NCBI GenBank assembly: GCA_003223215.1
Contig: QHYH01000087.1
Location: forward strand, 62,001 to 126,000
Origin: Acidobacteriota bacterium
GTDB taxonomy: Bacteria > Acidobacteriota > Terriglobia > Acidiferrales > UBA7541
Direction of reading: 5' to 3'
Length of the DNA stretch: 64,000 bases
The position numbers were made by a program, and so were the translations under genes. Shown here in pieces: positions 34,646-43,734 of this stretch. The notes under the pieces were generated by a model. It was not told the origin of the DNA and searched no databases. It saw only the letters and a program-made list of their open reading frames with translations. The first letter of the stretch is position 1. Every line of letters begins with the position of its first letter.

Positions 34646-37369
34646 TTGGACAAACCCAGTCGCAGAGAATTCTTAATCACTAGTTCTTCCGCCGCTCTTG
34701 GCGCGGCAGTCTCTTTGTCCGGCAACCGGCCGGATTCCCCAGCCGCAGACTCTCCCAGCACCCCAGTTTCCGAGGCGCTTCCGTATTCCTCGGAGGAACT
34801 TTTCGCAAGTGGGCCCCAACAAAGTTTCACCGGCGACCGTGCCGTCCAAATTGCTATGCCAGTGGGAGGGATCGGAGCCGGTTGCATCTGTCTGAACGGC
34901 TACGGCGGCCTGCAGGATTTTTCTATCGGGAATCATCCCTCAACGACCGCGTTGCCCGAGGGCTTCGCGCCCTCCAGAGCCGCTTTCGCGATTCTCCATA
35001 TCAAAGGGGCTTCGCCGGTCACCAAACTTGTCGAAGGACCGTTCCCAGTCCTGAAAATTTACGACCAGGGGCTTCAGGGAGAGGGATACCGTCGTGGAGG
35101 GTTCGAAGGCTTCCCGCGTTTTGGAAAGTGTGTTTTCAAAGGAGAATACCCATTCGGAGAAGCCACGCTCAGCGACTCATCAGTCCCGTTGCAGGTCACG
35201 CTGACCGCTTGGAACCCGTTCATCCCTCTCGATGACAAGAACTCCGGCATACCCTGCGCCATCCTCGAATACACGTTTCACAATCGTTCACCGCATCCTG
35301 TCGAGTACGAATTCTCCTACCATCTTTCCCATTTGGCTCCCGGATGCAGCAGAGAGGAATCGGCCAGCCGCAATACCGTCATCCCTAACCGCGGTGTGTT
35401 TCTGCACAACTCGGAGAAGCCAAATTCCGAAAGCTTCGGCAGCGCCGCACTGATCGCCGTCGGCAATAAGCCGCGCATCAAGGGCATGTGGCTACGCAGC
35501 CCCGGTTGGGAATTCGACTCGCTCTCGGCACTCTGGCACGAAGTCTCCACGGCGAATTTCACTGCTAATGAAGGATCGAACTCGATCGATACCAATGGCC
35601 GGAATGGCTGCTCGATTTTGCTTGAGGGCGTCCTAGCCCCCGGCAAATCGAAAACCCATCCCATCGTCATCACTTGGCATTTCCCCAATTGCTACCAACA
35701 AGTTGGAGGTCTTCCGCTTCCTGAATCTCAAGACGCTCCTGGCTGCCGTTCCTCTGCGGAAGAGAAGTCTCCTCCCTGGCGCCCCTTCTATGCCTCGATT
35801 TGGAACGATGCCCGCGAAACGGCCCTTTATGTCGAAGAACATTACGCCTCTTTGCGAGCACGCACGGTTGCATTTAAGGAAGCCCTGTTTTCCTCCACTT
35901 TGCCGCCGTACGTGCTGGATGCCATCTCCTCCAATTTGGCCATCCTCAAGTCTCCCACCGTACTGCGTCTGGAAAATGGCGATCTTTGGGGTTGGGAAGG
36001 GTGTTTCCCCGATGCTGGCTGCTGCCATGGTTCCTGCACGCACGTGTGGAATTATGCCCAGGCCTTTCCTCACCTTTACCCGAAGCTCGAATCCACTCTC
36101 CGCGAATTGGAGTTGGGCCGTTCCATGGACGAAAACGGCCATGTCACATTTCGCTCAGCGCTCCCTGAAGGCCCGGTCAAACACGACTTTCACGCTGCCT
36201 CCGACGGCCAGTTGGGCGGAATTATGAAAGTCTTTCGCGACTGGCAGATTTCCGGCGACCTCGACTGGCTCAAGAAAATGTATCCCCTGGCGAAACGCAG
36301 CCTGGACTACTGCATTCGCACTTGGGATCCCGATCATCGGGGAGGCCTCTTTGAGCCTCATCACAATACTTACGATATTGAATTTTGGGGACCGGACGGC
36401 ATGTGCACCAGCATTTATCTTGGCGCCCTCTCGGCATTTGCAGACATGGCTGGAGCTCTTGGCCAGACCGAAGAAGCCGCGTTTTACAACGATCTGGCCC
36501 ACCGTTGTGCGCGCTTCATGGAAGAACAACTCTTTAATGGGGAGTATTTCCAGCAGAAGGTGCAATACCTGGAGTTGCGCAACACTTCGTTCGCCACCAT
36601 GATCGCCCAGGTCGATGAAGGCAGCAGCGAAATGCAGAAACTTCTGAAACGAGAAGGGCCGAAATATCAGTATGGAAACGGATGCCTCTCTGACGGAGTC
36701 ATTGGCGCGTGGATGGCGCGCATCTACGGTATCGATACGCCTCTTGCCCCGGAAAAAGTTCGCCAGACGCTGCAAGCCATCTTCAAGCACAATTTCAGGA
36801 CCGACCTCAGCGAGCACGCCAACGCACAACGTCCTGGCTACGCTATGGGGCACGAACCCGGTCTGCTCTTGTGCACATGGCCCCGCGGCGGCAAGCCCAC
36901 GCTGCCTTTCGTCTACTGCGACGAAGTCTGGACTGGCATCGAATACCAGGTGGCCTCCCATCTCATCGCGGAGGGTTTCGTCAAAGAAGGATTGACCATC
37001 GTTAAGGCCCTGCGCAGCCGCTATGACGGCCGTATTCGCAACCCTTGGAATGAATATGAGTGCGGCAACTATTACGCTCGTGCCATGGCTAGTTATGCCT
37101 TGCTCAGCGCGCTGACCGGTTTCCGCTACTCCGCCGCCCAGCGAGCGCTCTGGCTTGGTCCCCAGGTGAGCACTCGCCCATTCAAGACTTTTTTCTGCAC
37201 GGCTTCCGGCTTCGGCACGATTATTCTGGATGCCCGGACGCTCCGCATTCAAATGCTTGAAGGAGAGCTGTTACTAGAAAAGTTGACATTGGCCGAAGGG
37301 ACGCATGCCAGGAGCTTTGAGTGGAAAACCACCGTCCGGCCCGATGCGCCTGCCATCAAAACCCTATGA
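34646..37369 (+). CDS. GH116 family glycoside hydrolase (beta-glucosidase/glucosylceramidase-like), Tat-exported
   Basis: 907 residues from a TTG start; GAGGAGG lies 13 bases upstream, rather far, but no better start exists. The leader MDKPSRREFLITSSSAALGA is a twin-arginine signal. The N-terminal domain begins VQIAMPVGGIGAGCICLNGY, the hallmark of the GBA2/GH116 family. The (alpha/alpha)6 catalytic domain contains WGWEGCFPDAGCCHGSCTHV, WNYAQAFPHLYP and EPHHNTYDIEFWGPDGMCTS, where Glu and Asp residues near 560-575 are the likely catalytic pair. Known members are retaining beta-glucosidases, beta-xylosidases or glucosylceramidases. The exported location suggests action on oligosaccharides outside the cytosol. 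Confidence 0.9.
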   Translation: MDKPSRREFLITSSSAALGAAVSLSGNRPDSPAADSPSTPVSEALPYSSEELFASGPQQSFTGDRAVQIAMPVGGIGAGCICLNGYGGLQDFSIGNHPSTTALPEGFAPSRAAFAILHIKGASPVTKLVEGPFPVLKIYDQGLQGEGYRRGGFEGFPRFGKCVFKGEYPFGEATLSDSSVPLQVTLTAWNPFIPLDDKNSGIPCAILEYTFHNRSPHPVEYEFSYHLSHLAPGCSREESASRNTVIPNRGVFLHNSEKPNSESFGSAALIAVGNKPRIKGMWLRSPGWEFDSLSALWHEVSTANFTANEGSNSIDTNGRNGCSILLEGVLAPGKSKTHPIVITWHFPNCYQQVGGLPLPESQDAPGCRSSAEEKSPPWRPFYASIWNDARETALYVEEHYASLRARTVAFKEALFSSTLPPYVLDAISSNLAILKSPTVLRLENGDLWGWEGCFPDAGCCHGSCTHVWNYAQAFPHLYPKLESTLRELELGRSMDENGHVTFRSALPEGPVKHDFHAASDGQLGGIMKVFRDWQISGDLDWLKKMYPLAKRSLDYCIRTWDPDHRGGLFEPHHNTYDIEFWGPDGMCTSIYLGALSAFADMAGALGQTEEAAFYNDLAHRCARFMEEQLFNGEYFQQKVQYLELRNTSFATMIAQVDEGSSEMQKLLKREGPKYQYGNGCLSDGVIGAWMARIYGIDTPLAPEKVRQTLQAIFKHNFRTDLSEHANAQRPGYAMGHEPGLLLCTWPRGGKPTLPFVYCDEVWTGIEYQVASHLIAEGFVKEGLTIVKALRSRYDGRIRNPWNEYECGNYYARAMASYALLSALTGFRYSAAQRALWLGPQVSTRPFKTFFCTASGFGTIILDARTLRIQMLEGELLLEKLTLAEGTHARSFEWKTTVRPDAPAIKTL

Positions 37370-37485
37370 CCCAAAAGGAAATGCCCTATTGTCGCGGATC
37401 TTGACCCCTTATTGTTTCGACACAAGCTATAGACAGAGGTCAGGCGGTGTGTTTGAATTACCGGCACGATAACGAGGATAAGCCC

Positions 37486-37992
37486 ATGCTCTCTCCGTTC
37501 CACCTGTCCAAAGTGCGAAGCGACGGTAGCCTTCAGTGGCTGGAAGGAGCGATAAGTGTGGAACGTGCGACAGCACGAGTGAAAGTGCTCTCGGCATCCT
37601 CACCAGGCGCGTATGTCATCACCAATTTGACGGGTAAGGTCGAATTCCCACCGAAGCGGACAATGTTTCAGATTGGCTACGAAGAAAAAGAACTAAACGC
37701 CAGGGCCGAACTGTTTCGCCGCTGCGGCCTTGAGGTCATATCCGTCGCTGACAACGAGTCTGCAAAGCGGGCTCTGGCCTCGATTCGCAATGTCGATGTA
37801 TTCGTCGTAGGCCAAACGGCACCGGAACAAATGAGAAAAGAAATGGTCGAGTGGCTGAAAGCGAATTTTCCAAAAGTCAAAATTGTTGCCCTGATTCAGT
37901 CCGCCAATCGTCAGGTCCCGCGTGCCGATTACAATATCGTGCTGAACAATGGGAAAGAGTGCCTGTCCCTCCTAGCGGCCACGGCGAGTTGA
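37486..37992 (+). CDS. Receiver-like domain protein lacking the phospho-acceptor site
   Basis: 168 residues from the ATG at 37486, with GAGGA upstream; the track start is 13 codons earlier. The N-terminal 55 residues are unassigned. From about 65 the chain follows the alternating beta/alpha pattern of response-regulator receivers: MFQIGYEEKELNARAELFRR, then CGLEVISVADNESAKRAL, VDVFVVGQTAPEQMRKEMVE and KVKIVALIQSAN. The position of the phosphorylated Asp is VVG, so ordinary phosphorylation is unlikely. Such proteins are frequent in Acidobacteriota. The function is unknown and no histidine kinase gene is close. Confidence 0.7.
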   Translation: MLSPFHLSKVRSDGSLQWLEGAISVERATARVKVLSASSPGAYVITNLTGKVEFPPKRTMFQIGYEEKELNARAELFRRCGLEVISVADNESAKRALASIRNVDVFVVGQTAPEQMRKEMVEWLKANFPKVKIVALIQSANRQVPRADYNIVLNNGKECLSLLAATAS

Positions 37993-38247
37993 TTCCACAC
38001 CTTAGCTGTTCACGCTCAAGCTGCCAGCAAATGCTAAACCTGACCCAAAAAGTCACGGTGACAAATCAGGCTGGCTCTAGTAGGTTCGGAATTTGAGGCT
38101 ACCCAGGTGGAGCGGCGAGTTCCGGACGGGTTTGACTCCCGCTGTGGACCATCATCCATCTTTTCACGGCGCGCGCGGCTAGCCGTTCACCAGCACCTTG
38201 CGGCGCGCGTCCCTATAGCAGCGGGGCTATTGCTTAGGGAAACGGAA

Positions 38248-40596
38248 TTACATCCCCGCCGCAAGCGGATTCGGCGGGGGCTTCAACTCGTATTCTTTTG
38301 GCGGCTCCGCGCCCATCAGGTAGCGGACGAAATAGTCCCATCGTCTTCGCACCATATACGGTTCATTGCCGAAGCCATGCCGGCGATTCGGCAGCAAGAG
38401 CAGGTCAAAATCCTTGTTCGCTTTGATGAGCGCGTCAACCACGAGCAGCGTGTTGTACGGTGGCACGTTGTCGTCCAGCGTTCCGTGCGCCAGCAGCAGG
38501 TGGCCCTTCAAATTCTTGGCGATGTTCTGATTGGCCTGGTCGTCGTAGTTCGTGGTTCCGTCCGGCTTCCGCTCGAGCAACCCTTGATACCGTTCACCCC
38601 AGTCGTCTTCGTATTCGCGGTTGTCGTGATTCCCCGCTTCGGAGATTCCCACTTTGAAGAAGTCCGGATACCGGAACATGGCATCCGCCGCAGCGTAACC
38701 TCCGCCCGAGTGGCCGTAAATCCCCGCTTTCTCGAGGTCAATCCAAGGATACCGTTGCGCCAGTTGCTTCATCCCGGTCAGTTGGTCAGGTAGCGTGTCG
38801 TCGCCCATGTTGCCGAAATACGTATCGTGGAATTTCTTCGACCGCTTCGGATTCCCCATCCCCTCAATCTCGACCACAACAAATCCCAATTCGGCGAGCG
38901 CTTGCGTGTCTCCGCGTGCCGAGAGGAAAGACCAGCTTCCCACGCTCCCGCCCTGCGGTCCCGGATAAATGTGATTAACGATGGGATATTTCTTCTTCGG
39001 ATCGAAGTTCGTTGGCTTGAAAAGCAATCCATAAAGATCCGTCGTGCCATCACGTCCCTTCACCGTGATCGCTTCGGGCGGCTTCCATCCCGCCGCGACG
39101 AGCTTCGAAATGTCTGCTTTCTCGAGCGTTGCCAGCGTCTTCCCATTCGCAGCGCGCAACACGCTCACCGGCGGCGCATCCGGCTTCGAAAAATTATCCA
39201 CAAAATACCGCCCCGAAGCCGAAAGCGTCACATCGTGGTTCGCATCTTCGGGTGTCAGCAGTTTCAGCCCGCTGCCGTCAAAACCGACGCTGTAAAAGTG
39301 CGTGAAATACGGAATGCCCTTTTCTCTGCGATCGGCCAGGAAATACAGCGTCCGCGCCTTCTCATCGACCCGCAACAACTGGGTCACCACAAATTCGCCT
39401 TGGGTGATCTGATTTTTGAGCTTTCCGCTACCTAGGTCGTAGAGATAAAGGTGCCCCCAGTTGTCGCGCTCGGAATACCAAATGAATTCGTTCGACGCGG
39501 GAAGATAGCGCCAGTTCACCCTGCCCTGGCCCGATTCGTACTGCGTGGCCACGGATTCTTCCATCACGTCGCGCACCGCTCCGGTCTCCGCATCCGCGAT
39601 GCGGAGCGTTTCCTGCTTGTGATCTCTCGACGTGGAGACAAACGCCAGCTTGCTCGAATCCGGGCTCCACTCGACGTCCTCCCATTCGCTCCCCCGACAA
39701 ATGACGTGGTCGCACAACGTCGAACGATGCTGGTCCGGCGGCATTTGCAGCCGAATCACCTTTGGTGCATCCACGTCGATGAACACTCTCTCGATCATCG
39801 ACACCACGTCATCCCCCGGCAGCGGATACTTCCAGGCTTGCAACGCCGGATGGCCAACTTTCGTTTCCACCAGGTACATCTCTCCCACGTTGCGCTGGTC
39901 TTGCTTGAAGGTGGCGATTTTCTTGGAATCCGGCGACCACAACAGAATGGGATTGTCGCTCTTGGTCCAGCCGGCATTGTCCAACGCATAGGAGTAGTCC
40001 CTGACGCCGTCCGTCGTGAGCTGTGTCTCTTTGCCGCTGGACACGTCGCGCACCCACAAGTTGTATTCCCGAACAAAGGCGAGCTTCTTACTGTCGGGAG
40101 AAGCTACGCTGTTCTCCACGCCCCCGCTTACCACCACGCACTGAGGGCCCTGCCGGTCACACTGAAACTGTCGCTTGCCGATCCGAAAAGAAACGAACTG
40201 CCCGTCCATCGATAGTTCGATTTCCCGAAAAGGAAGCTTGTTGTCCTCATATGTTTTCCCGGCGGCCACCGAAAGAGCGGCAGCGAGCTTGGCGTGGTCG
40301 AACACCGGCTCCTTGGTGAGTTTCGCCGGATCGAACAGCACGAACTTGTCTCCCTCAGGACCAGCGTCGCGGTACCACAGGCGCTCGTTTGCGGTCCACA
40401 CAGGATGCACCGCGTGGTAAACGAGCGGGTTCGTGTTATACCCCATGAATTTTTCCGCATGCGCGTACTCAGCAGAAGTGACTTCGTGTGGTGAACCCGC
40501 TTCCTGCGGCTGGGCGGCCATGTACGCACTGAAACTCATGGAGATCGCGAACAGGGTCAGGCCCCGCAGAGGATGATCGCTAGTTTTCAAGAGCAT
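38248..40596 (-). CDS. S9 family prolyl peptidase (dipeptidyl peptidase IV-like), secreted
   Basis: 782 residues from the ATG at 40596, which has AGAGG seven bases upstream; the track adds 25 residues. The signal region is LRGLTLFAISMSFSAYMAAQ. Residues 40-500 form the DPP IV-type beta-propeller (NPILLWSPDSKKIATFKQDQ; EDVEWSPDSSKLAFVSTSRD). The alpha/beta hydrolase domain has the nucleophile in GIYGHSGGGYAAAD (Ser near 630), the Asp in HGTLDDNVPP (near 705) and the His in RRHGFGNEP (near 737). The enzyme would release dipeptides from the N-terminus of peptides, preferring proline at position two, in the periplasm or outside the cell. It is a single gene. Confidence 0.93.
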   Translation of the reverse strand: MLLKTSDHPLRGLTLFAISMSFSAYMAAQPQEAGSPHEVTSAEYAHAEKFMGYNTNPLVYHAVHPVWTANERLWYRDAGPEGDKFVLFDPAKLTKEPVFDHAKLAAALSVAAGKTYEDNKLPFREIELSMDGQFVSFRIGKRQFQCDRQGPQCVVVSGGVENSVASPDSKKLAFVREYNLWVRDVSSGKETQLTTDGVRDYSYALDNAGWTKSDNPILLWSPDSKKIATFKQDQRNVGEMYLVETKVGHPALQAWKYPLPGDDVVSMIERVFIDVDAPKVIRLQMPPDQHRSTLCDHVICRGSEWEDVEWSPDSSKLAFVSTSRDHKQETLRIADAETGAVRDVMEESVATQYESGQGRVNWRYLPASNEFIWYSERDNWGHLYLYDLGSGKLKNQITQGEFVVTQLLRVDEKARTLYFLADRREKGIPYFTHFYSVGFDGSGLKLLTPEDANHDVTLSASGRYFVDNFSKPDAPPVSVLRAANGKTLATLEKADISKLVAAGWKPPEAITVKGRDGTTDLYGLLFKPTNFDPKKKYPIVNHIYPGPQGGSVGSWSFLSARGDTQALAELGFVVVEIEGMGNPKRSKKFHDTYFGNMGDDTLPDQLTGMKQLAQRYPWIDLEKAGIYGHSGGGYAAADAMFRYPDFFKVGISEAGNHDNREYEDDWGERYQGLLERKPDGTTNYDDQANQNIAKNLKGHLLLAHGTLDDNVPPYNTLLVVDALIKANKDFDLLLLPNRRHGFGNEPYMVRRRWDYFVRYLMGAEPPKEYELKPPPNPLAAGM

Positions 40597-40930
40597 GTGG
40601 GTGCCTCTGAAGGTATGGAAGTTTCTGTGACGCGAAAGGGCACGTAGGCAGGTAGATCCTAGCCAAAGCAATGAGCCGTGGCAATGAGCGAGTCTCTACG
40701 CCCTGGGATGTGCTCACGTTTGGCACGGACTCGTCCTTGACGACGGCAGTCGGGTGGGACAATGTGACCGGCGTGTTAACTCCCAACGGGCAAGCGTTCG
40801 TAAACGCCAGCGGGACTTGTCCGGTTTCCCGATTTACCAGGCAAGTAGAACTAGGACGCGTGTTGATTGATTACCACCGTAGCCCGATGCCATGAGCGCC
40901 GGTCTGAGGATAGTCGGTCGTGACCTTCCG
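40597..40930. other. Intergenic region, no gene seen
   Basis: About 330 bp upstream of the S9 peptidase gene and downstream of the VOC gene (both minus). The short plus ORF 40671-40895 has no domain and no ribosome binding site. Confidence 0.35.
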
Positions 40931-41560
40931 TCACTCCTCCGCGAACCGGTAGCTTGCATGGCAGTCGTAATTAATGCCGTGCTTCTTTTTGAGTTCTTGA
41001 ATGTAGTGGAGGGTCGTTTGCGTGTGCGGCCCGACACCCTCATTCGTATGCAGTAGCATCTCCTCAAGACAACTGTCTATGCTCATGCGTTTGTGTTTTG
41101 CCAAATCCTGGAGCAGCGCGGCAAGCCGTTTCTCTAATCGGACCGGTACGTTCACTCGCTCGATCTTGACCGGCGGCCCCGCATTGCACAGGTGATGCCC
41201 AAACGAAAGATAATATCCGTTCAAGTCGCGTACAACGTAGTCTCGCATTCCGTATTCCCTGTCGCCGATCTCTTGCGCAACTGCGGCGCCTTTGGCGCGA
41301 TGAAATTCGTAGAGCACGTCCGCGTCGCCGACGTGAAAGTACACGCAGCACCCCTTCGGATCGGGCGTCCCTTTCCGCAGGAACATCTCCACTTTGCCGA
41401 GATTCACGCCCGCGAAGGTGGGCGGAGGACCACCCCAAGTGAACCCGACTTTGAAGCCTAACTGCGTCGTATAGAATTCGACGGCGGCAGAAACGTCGCT
41501 AACCGCAAGGCCAGCAAAAGTTTTGTCACATTCGACGAAGGGAGGCGCGGAGGTCGTCAT
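40931..41560 (-). CDS. VOC domain fused to a ribbon-helix-helix-like C-terminal domain
   Basis: 209 residues. Residues 1-125 are a bleomycin-resistance/glyoxalase (VOC) fold: KTFAGLAVSDVSAAVEFYTT, then GKVEMFLRKG and the closing VVRDLNGYYLSFGHHL. The C-terminal part (about 135-209) starts ERVNVPVRLEKRLAALLQDL followed by HKRMSIDSCLEEML, which has the beta-strand plus two helices of ribbon-helix-helix (Arc/CopG) DNA-binding or dimerisation domains, then LHYIQELKKKHGINYDCHAS. Linking a ligand-binding VOC fold to an RHH-like element suggests a small-molecule-responsive regulator; this is inference. A resistance role cannot be excluded. Confidence 0.8.
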   Translation of the reverse strand: MTTSAPPFVECDKTFAGLAVSDVSAAVEFYTTQLGFKVGFTWGGPPPTFAGVNLGKVEMFLRKGTPDPKGCCVYFHVGDADVLYEFHRAKGAAVAQEIGDREYGMRDYVVRDLNGYYLSFGHHLCNAGPPVKIERVNVPVRLEKRLAALLQDLAKHKRMSIDSCLEEMLLHTNEGVGPHTQTTLHYIQELKKKHGINYDCHASYRFAEE

Positions 41561-41946
41561 GACTTCTCCTCTCCAGTGGCATAGAGCAGAATTCCGGTCT
41601 TAATTCAAACGGCTAGCATTTTACGCCGATTTTGTCTCTCGATGGTGCGGGCGGGAGCTGTGCCTAGTAAACGAGATAACTGGTGAAGTCAAATACTGGG
41701 AGCCAAGTTACCGATTTTGCGACTTATCCGGCACTGGCGAAAAAACGCCATCCGCCGAGGATTATTGAGGGAACTTTTCCCGCCTTTTTCGGGAACCTCT
41801 ACCGAAGGGGCGATTCTCGACAGATGGGGAAAACCACTTCACCTGATGCTTGGCTGCGCAACACCAGGTGACGCCGGGCATTGACGCGTCGCTTTGGTAA
41901 TGATGTTCTGAGAACGTAATTTAACGCACGAGGAGGGAGGGGCGGT
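41561..41946. other. Intergenic region, no gene seen
   Basis: About 385 bp between divergent genes (the VOC fusion on minus, the small zinc-ribbon gene on plus). It must carry promoters for both, but none is obvious. The ORF 41683-41871 is not convincing. Confidence 0.35.
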
Positions 41947-42156
41947 ATGCCCTGCAAGTCGTGCGGGTCAGTCAACCAGAAGAAATTCAGCGCGGAGATG
42001 GGCATCCATTTTCCCGAACTAAAAGATATTGACAAGCCCGTCGTGTGGGTATTCCCGGAGATTGTTGTCTGTTTGGATTGTGGCACCGCGGAATTTGCTG
42101 TGCCGCAAGCTGAACTGCGCGAACTTGCAAAAGGCGACGCGACTGAGGCAAGGTAA
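41947..42156 (+). CDS. Small zinc-ribbon-like protein
   Basis: 69 residues from the ATG at 41947, preceded by GAGGAGGGAGGGG, a strong ribosome binding site. Two CxxCG knuckles (PCKSCGSVNQ near the start and VVCLDCGTAEF near residue 42) would bind one zinc ion. The C-terminal helix VPQAELRELAKGDA follows. Similar tiny proteins are common in Acidobacteriota and lack a known role; the spacing of the knuckles suggests a stand-alone ribbon rather than a fragment. Confidence 0.75.
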   Translation: MPCKSCGSVNQKKFSAEMGIHFPELKDIDKPVVWVFPEIVVCLDCGTAEFAVPQAELRELAKGDATEAR

Positions 42157-42178
42157 CCTGGAATTGAGTCTTACTATC

Positions 42179-43141
42179 TCACTGAGAATAAGCGGCTGAG
42201 TGTTCTGCACAGATGCTTTGGAAAATGTGCTCGTCTTCCTCGCCGTGAAAGCTGCGCAATGGATATGCGCATAGGATATCTACTTCGTGTGTTTTGACTA
42301 GTTCGTCGCACCCTTGTTCGAGCCGGATCGCTGCATCCGTTTTACCTTCTGCCCACAAGCGGCCTAGGCATTCACCACAAAAAGCGACGCGGGGATGTTC
42401 TGCCTTCGCTGCTTTGGCGGCCTCCTTGATCAGACCGCTGAAGTCTTCGAGAAATCGGACGGGGTCAGGCAAACCATCTACCAGGAGTGTGGCGAGCGTG
42501 TCGGCAACATCCAGTAAAATGAACGTACCTTGCTGAATGGCGCCGTCTGTATCCACGCCCTCGGCCTTCAGTCTTTGACGCAGGCTCTCTTGGTGTGACT
42601 TCGTAACGAGCGCAATAGCTGCGTTATCAGCTTTTAGGGCAGCAGCAATGAAGCGCGTAAAGCTGTCCAGAAGAACCGTGTCATCAGAAAACATCAGAAG
42701 CTCGTGGCGGTGAGGGGCTTTCTCTCCTGAGGTGTCGGTGAGGCCTTTTATGCTGCTGCTGACAAATTGCTTCCCCCGAAGAACCGCATCGACGGCAAGC
42801 ACTAGCTCCCTTCGTGCATCTATCTTTCGAACGTAACCCAGGCCTCCCGTGCTCAACGCTGCCTGTACCATATCCGAAGAATGGTACAGACTTAGAAAGA
42901 TTATCTTGGATCCGGGGCAAAGTTGTCGTATCCGCCGGGCAGCTTCGATTCCATTTAGTTTTGGGAGACCGATGTCCAGCACAATCAAGTCCGGCTTCAG
43001 TTCCTCAGCCTTCTGGATGGCTTCTGGTCCATCCACAGCTTCGGCTATGACTTGCCATTGCGGCCGTGCCTGAAATAACGAACGGACTTGCCGTCGCCAG
43101 TCTTCATAATCATCAGCAATTAGAACGCGAATTGATGACAA
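42179..43141 (-). CDS. Response regulator receiver fused to a MEDS domain
   Basis: 320 residues if translation starts at the TTG at 43141, which has GGAGGA about eight bases upstream and places the receiver directly at the N-terminus (SSIRVLIADDYEDWRRQVRS). The track start is 16 codons earlier without a ribosome binding site. The receiver (1-120) has the phospho-acceptor in PDLIVLDIGLPKLNG and the Lys in GYVRKIDAR. The second half (about 140-320) is a MEDS-type sensory domain (HELLMFSDDTVLLDSFTRFI; RVAFCGECLGRLWAEG) as found in DcmR-like regulators and KaiC-related proteins. No DNA-binding output domain is present, so signalling would be through protein interaction. Confidence 0.85.
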   Translation of the reverse strand: MSSIRVLIADDYEDWRRQVRSLFQARPQWQVIAEAVDGPEAIQKAEELKPDLIVLDIGLPKLNGIEAARRIRQLCPGSKIIFLSLYHSSDMVQAALSTGGLGYVRKIDARRELVLAVDAVLRGKQFVSSSIKGLTDTSGEKAPHRHELLMFSDDTVLLDSFTRFIAAALKADNAAIALVTKSHQESLRQRLKAEGVDTDGAIQQGTFILLDVADTLATLLVDGLPDPVRFLEDFSGLIKEAAKAAKAEHPRVAFCGECLGRLWAEGKTDAAIRLEQGCDELVKTHEVDILCAYPLRSFHGEEDEHIFQSICAEHSAAYSQ

Positions 43142-43183
43142 CAGTGGCTCCTCCACTTCTGCCCGTGTATAGGAACACGCCGC

Positions 43184-43200
43184 GTGCAAATTAGTTGCAC
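43184..43200. promoter_or_regulatory. Short palindrome upstream of the receiver-MEDS gene
   Basis: GTGCAA-ATTAG-TTGCAC is a perfect 6-bp inverted repeat with a 5-base centre, 43 bp upstream of the TTG start of the receiver-MEDS gene. The size and position fit an operator, possibly autoregulatory. It may also be chance. Confidence 0.3.
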
Positions 43201-43540
43201 GAACCTCAAAGCCCTACGCTTGTTGACTTGCCCACCGGAATCTGCGGGCTGGATTATAGCGCGGAGCATCGCGCTGCGGACCAACTACTATCTCATTTCA
43301 CCGTTTCTAGCAACGCGGTTACGGTCTAGTGGACGCGGAAGGCAAAAGACTTTACGCAGCTTCGACTATTTACATGCCCGGTGGGGCGCGGAAGGCGCAT
43401 GAGACCGAATCGACGGGCGTGGTTGCCTAAGCAAGATTGCTCTGAGGCAGCGACAGCCTACTTTTGCGAGATTAGGATCTCCATAAAGAAGGGAACCGAG
43501 CGGGGAAGACGTTCAGCGATTGAATTTCGTTCGATTCATA
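43201..43540 (+). other. Non-coding stretch ending in a strong terminator (possible sRNA)
   Basis: No credible ORF is present on the plus strand between the receiver-MEDS start and the terminator at 43541. The terminator implies a plus-strand transcript. Hairpin-prone sequence (GGTTGCCTAAGC...GAGGCAGC near 43420-43455) lies within it. I cannot assign it to a known RNA family. Confidence 0.3.
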
Positions 43541-43577
43541 AAGCCCCAGGTGGCGGGTGGTCCTGGGGCTTTTTTTG
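43541..43577 (+). terminator. Strong intrinsic terminator
   Basis: AAGCCCCAGG (43541-43550) pairs fully with CCTGGGGCTT (43562-43571) across an 11-base loop, and the stem runs into seven or more T residues. This is the clearest rho-independent terminator in the window. No coding gene ends just before it. Confidence 0.85.
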
Positions 43578-43734
43578 TGTGTGTTGCGGCAACCCTCATA
43601 CTATCTGGCTAAAGTCCCGTTAAACGGGGTGAGTGGCGCTCGGGACTACTCGGGGGATGAGCATCTTCAGCCATAGTGGCCGCCTCCGGCGCGTGCGCGC
43701 CCGCGGACTCCTTCAACTCCTGATTAACGTTAGA

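Noticed and set aside
36155-37252. 365-residue minus-strand ORF
   Set aside because: It is a shadow of the GH116 gene; no recognisable domain.
38107-38793. 228-residue plus-strand ORF
   Set aside because: It is antisense to the S9 peptidase catalytic domain, whose motifs are clear on the minus strand.
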